Positions 63,500-64,000 of a stretch of DNA of 64,000 nt are shown here, one piece after another. The notes under the pieces are model-generated. The model was not told the origin of the DNA and did not search any database. It saw nothing but the letters and a program-made list of their open reading frames with translations. A program made the position numbers and the translations under genes. Positions within the stretch are counted from its first letter, which is position 1. The number at the start of each line of letters is the position of its first letter. The DNA is from Hansfordia pulvinata (lineage: Eukaryota > Ascomycota > Sordariomycetes > Xylariales): NCBI GenBank assembly GCA_006538405.1, contig BJKQ01000012.1, positions 1,461,001 to 1,525,000 of the forward strand, read 5' to 3'.

Positions 63500-63975
63500 T
63501 TTAATAACCTTTAATAACCTAGACCGTGACCGCGCGGCTGAACGAGACTTAATAAAGTTAAAGTAATATAAGTTAATATCTTAATATATTACTTAATTTA
63601 AGTAGATCGCTTTTTAAATTAATTAAAAAAACGATAACACCTTTATAACTTTTTTTTATTACGGATTAAAGGAAGAAGTTAAGGATAAGGTTAATAAGAA
63701 AGATTAGTTTAACGATTTTAATAAGTATATTACTTATATTATTAAAATTAATAATCGACTTTACGAATATAAATATAAACGATAAGGTTAAAAAGTATAA
63801 AAGTATTTAAATTATAAAGTTAACGTTAAATAAACTTAATAAATTATATTTATTATTTTTAAAACTTATATTAAGCTTATAAACATTAATAATTTATAAA
63901 AATAATTAAAATAACGGAAAAACATTACTTATTATAATTATAATAAAAAAGGTTATATTACTTAATATTATAAGG
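63500..63975 (+). pseudogene. Ty3/gypsy-type gag relic with decayed CCHC zinc knuckle
   Basis: One frame (codon starts divisible by three, e.g. 63540) reads through as a degraded Gag: LDRDRAAERDLIKLK near 63525, then IAF and YYGLKEEVKDKV (63657), KINNRLYE (63750), with stops where Gln or Arg codons would be expected. These match the retrotransposon Gag domain pattern (ERxLxxLKQ..SVxxYxxxFxxL...FYxGLKxEVKD...xIDNRLYER). At 63930-63971 the codons follow the spacing CX2CX4HX4C with each Cys and His codon replaced by TAT (Tyr), exactly what C-to-T/G-to-A mutation of TGT/CAT would give; it continues KVP. Gag, an upstream LTR candidate and orientation all agree. Pol would follow to the right of the window. 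Gypsy over copia is inferred from the Gag pattern. Confidence 0.72.
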
Positions 63976-64000
63976 TACCGTGTAAACCATATTAAAAACG

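Larger units (their letters stand above)
46841..64000. repeat. AT-rich, RIP-like degenerate repeat block (continues past the window)
   Basis: About 17 kb whose lines counted by eye are 12-15% G+C. All six frames are closed by dense TAA/TAG codons; only one frame of 60 codons survives (53868). Direct and inverted repeats inside differ mainly by C/T and G/A changes. RIP, known from Neurospora and relatives, mutates CpA to TpA in duplicated DNA and leaves exactly this pattern, often heterochromatinised. Recognisable contents are listed separately. No telomere-like TTAGGG array, rRNA or tRNA is visible. Whether the block is pericentromeric, subtelomeric or interstitial cannot be told. Confidence 0.9.

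Noticed and set aside
46841..64000. AT-rich block as inserted mitochondrial DNA
   Set aside because: No mitochondrial gene, tRNA or long open frame is visible, and it contains LTRs, a gag relic and transition-type repeat divergence, which fit RIP instead.
46841..64000. Centromere or telomere
   Set aside because: AT-rich RIPped repeats occur at both, but there is no telomeric repeat array and nothing sequence-specific for a centromere; cannot be decided from sequence alone.

Overview
This window comes from the nuclear genome of a filamentous ascomycete, most likely a Sordariomycete. The genes have short introns (about 50-250 bp) with GTRNGT donors and CTGAC/CTAAC-type branch sites. The proteins are fungal in type (CTK3, AKR1, a fungal cystathionine beta-synthase, a bacterial-type L12 for the mitoribosome). 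A gene-dense G+C-rich segment meets, near 46.84 kb, a block that is only about 12-15% G+C in the lines I counted and carries decayed retroelements, as expected of repeat-induced point mutation (RIP).

Layout, 1-46.8 kb (15 genes on both strands): mitochondrial glutamyl-tRNA synthetase (-, cut by the left edge); a farnesylated Ydj1-type DnaJ chaperone (+); ribosomal protein eL32 (+); a type II alternative NADH dehydrogenase (+); the giant midasin/Rea1 AAA+ ATPase (-, 14.9 kb); mitoribosomal bL12m (+); a ketopantoate-reductase-family enzyme (-); CTK3, the CTD-kinase gamma subunit (-); a MARVEL-like four-helix membrane protein (+); a BTB/POZ protein (+); an unknown polytopic membrane protein (-); cystathionine beta-synthase (+); SRP receptor beta subunit (-); the ankyrin-repeat palmitoyltransferase AKR1 (+); and a PAPS-dependent sulfotransferase (-). 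Most are housekeeping genes for ribosome biogenesis, translation, protein folding and targeting, mitochondrial respiration and sulfur metabolism. I see no operon-like or secondary-metabolite cluster logic.

Layout, 46.8-64 kb: no intact gene. I can make out (i) an LTR retrotransposon relic of about 8.5 kb with two 323-324 bp direct LTRs (49270-49593 and 57466-57788) and a possible TTAAT target duplication; (ii) at the right edge, a Ty3/gypsy-type gag relic on the + strand, still readable in one frame through its stop codons and ending in a decayed CCHC zinc knuckle; (iii) at least six copies of a 120-200 bp dispersed repeat with inverted ends and CACGTG-centred palindromes; and (iv) several small pockets of near-normal composition.

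Most unusual observation: the genes from 1 to 30 kb, including about 15 kb of midasin exons, read cleanly. Between 30 and 45 kb, six of seven genes are each interrupted by apparent one-base losses (seven sites, all of the same polarity, nearly all in short homopolymers). Conserved protein sequence continues directly across them. This is either a local consensus error or decay next to the AT-rich block. Coordinates and lengths for those genes assume the interrupted reading.
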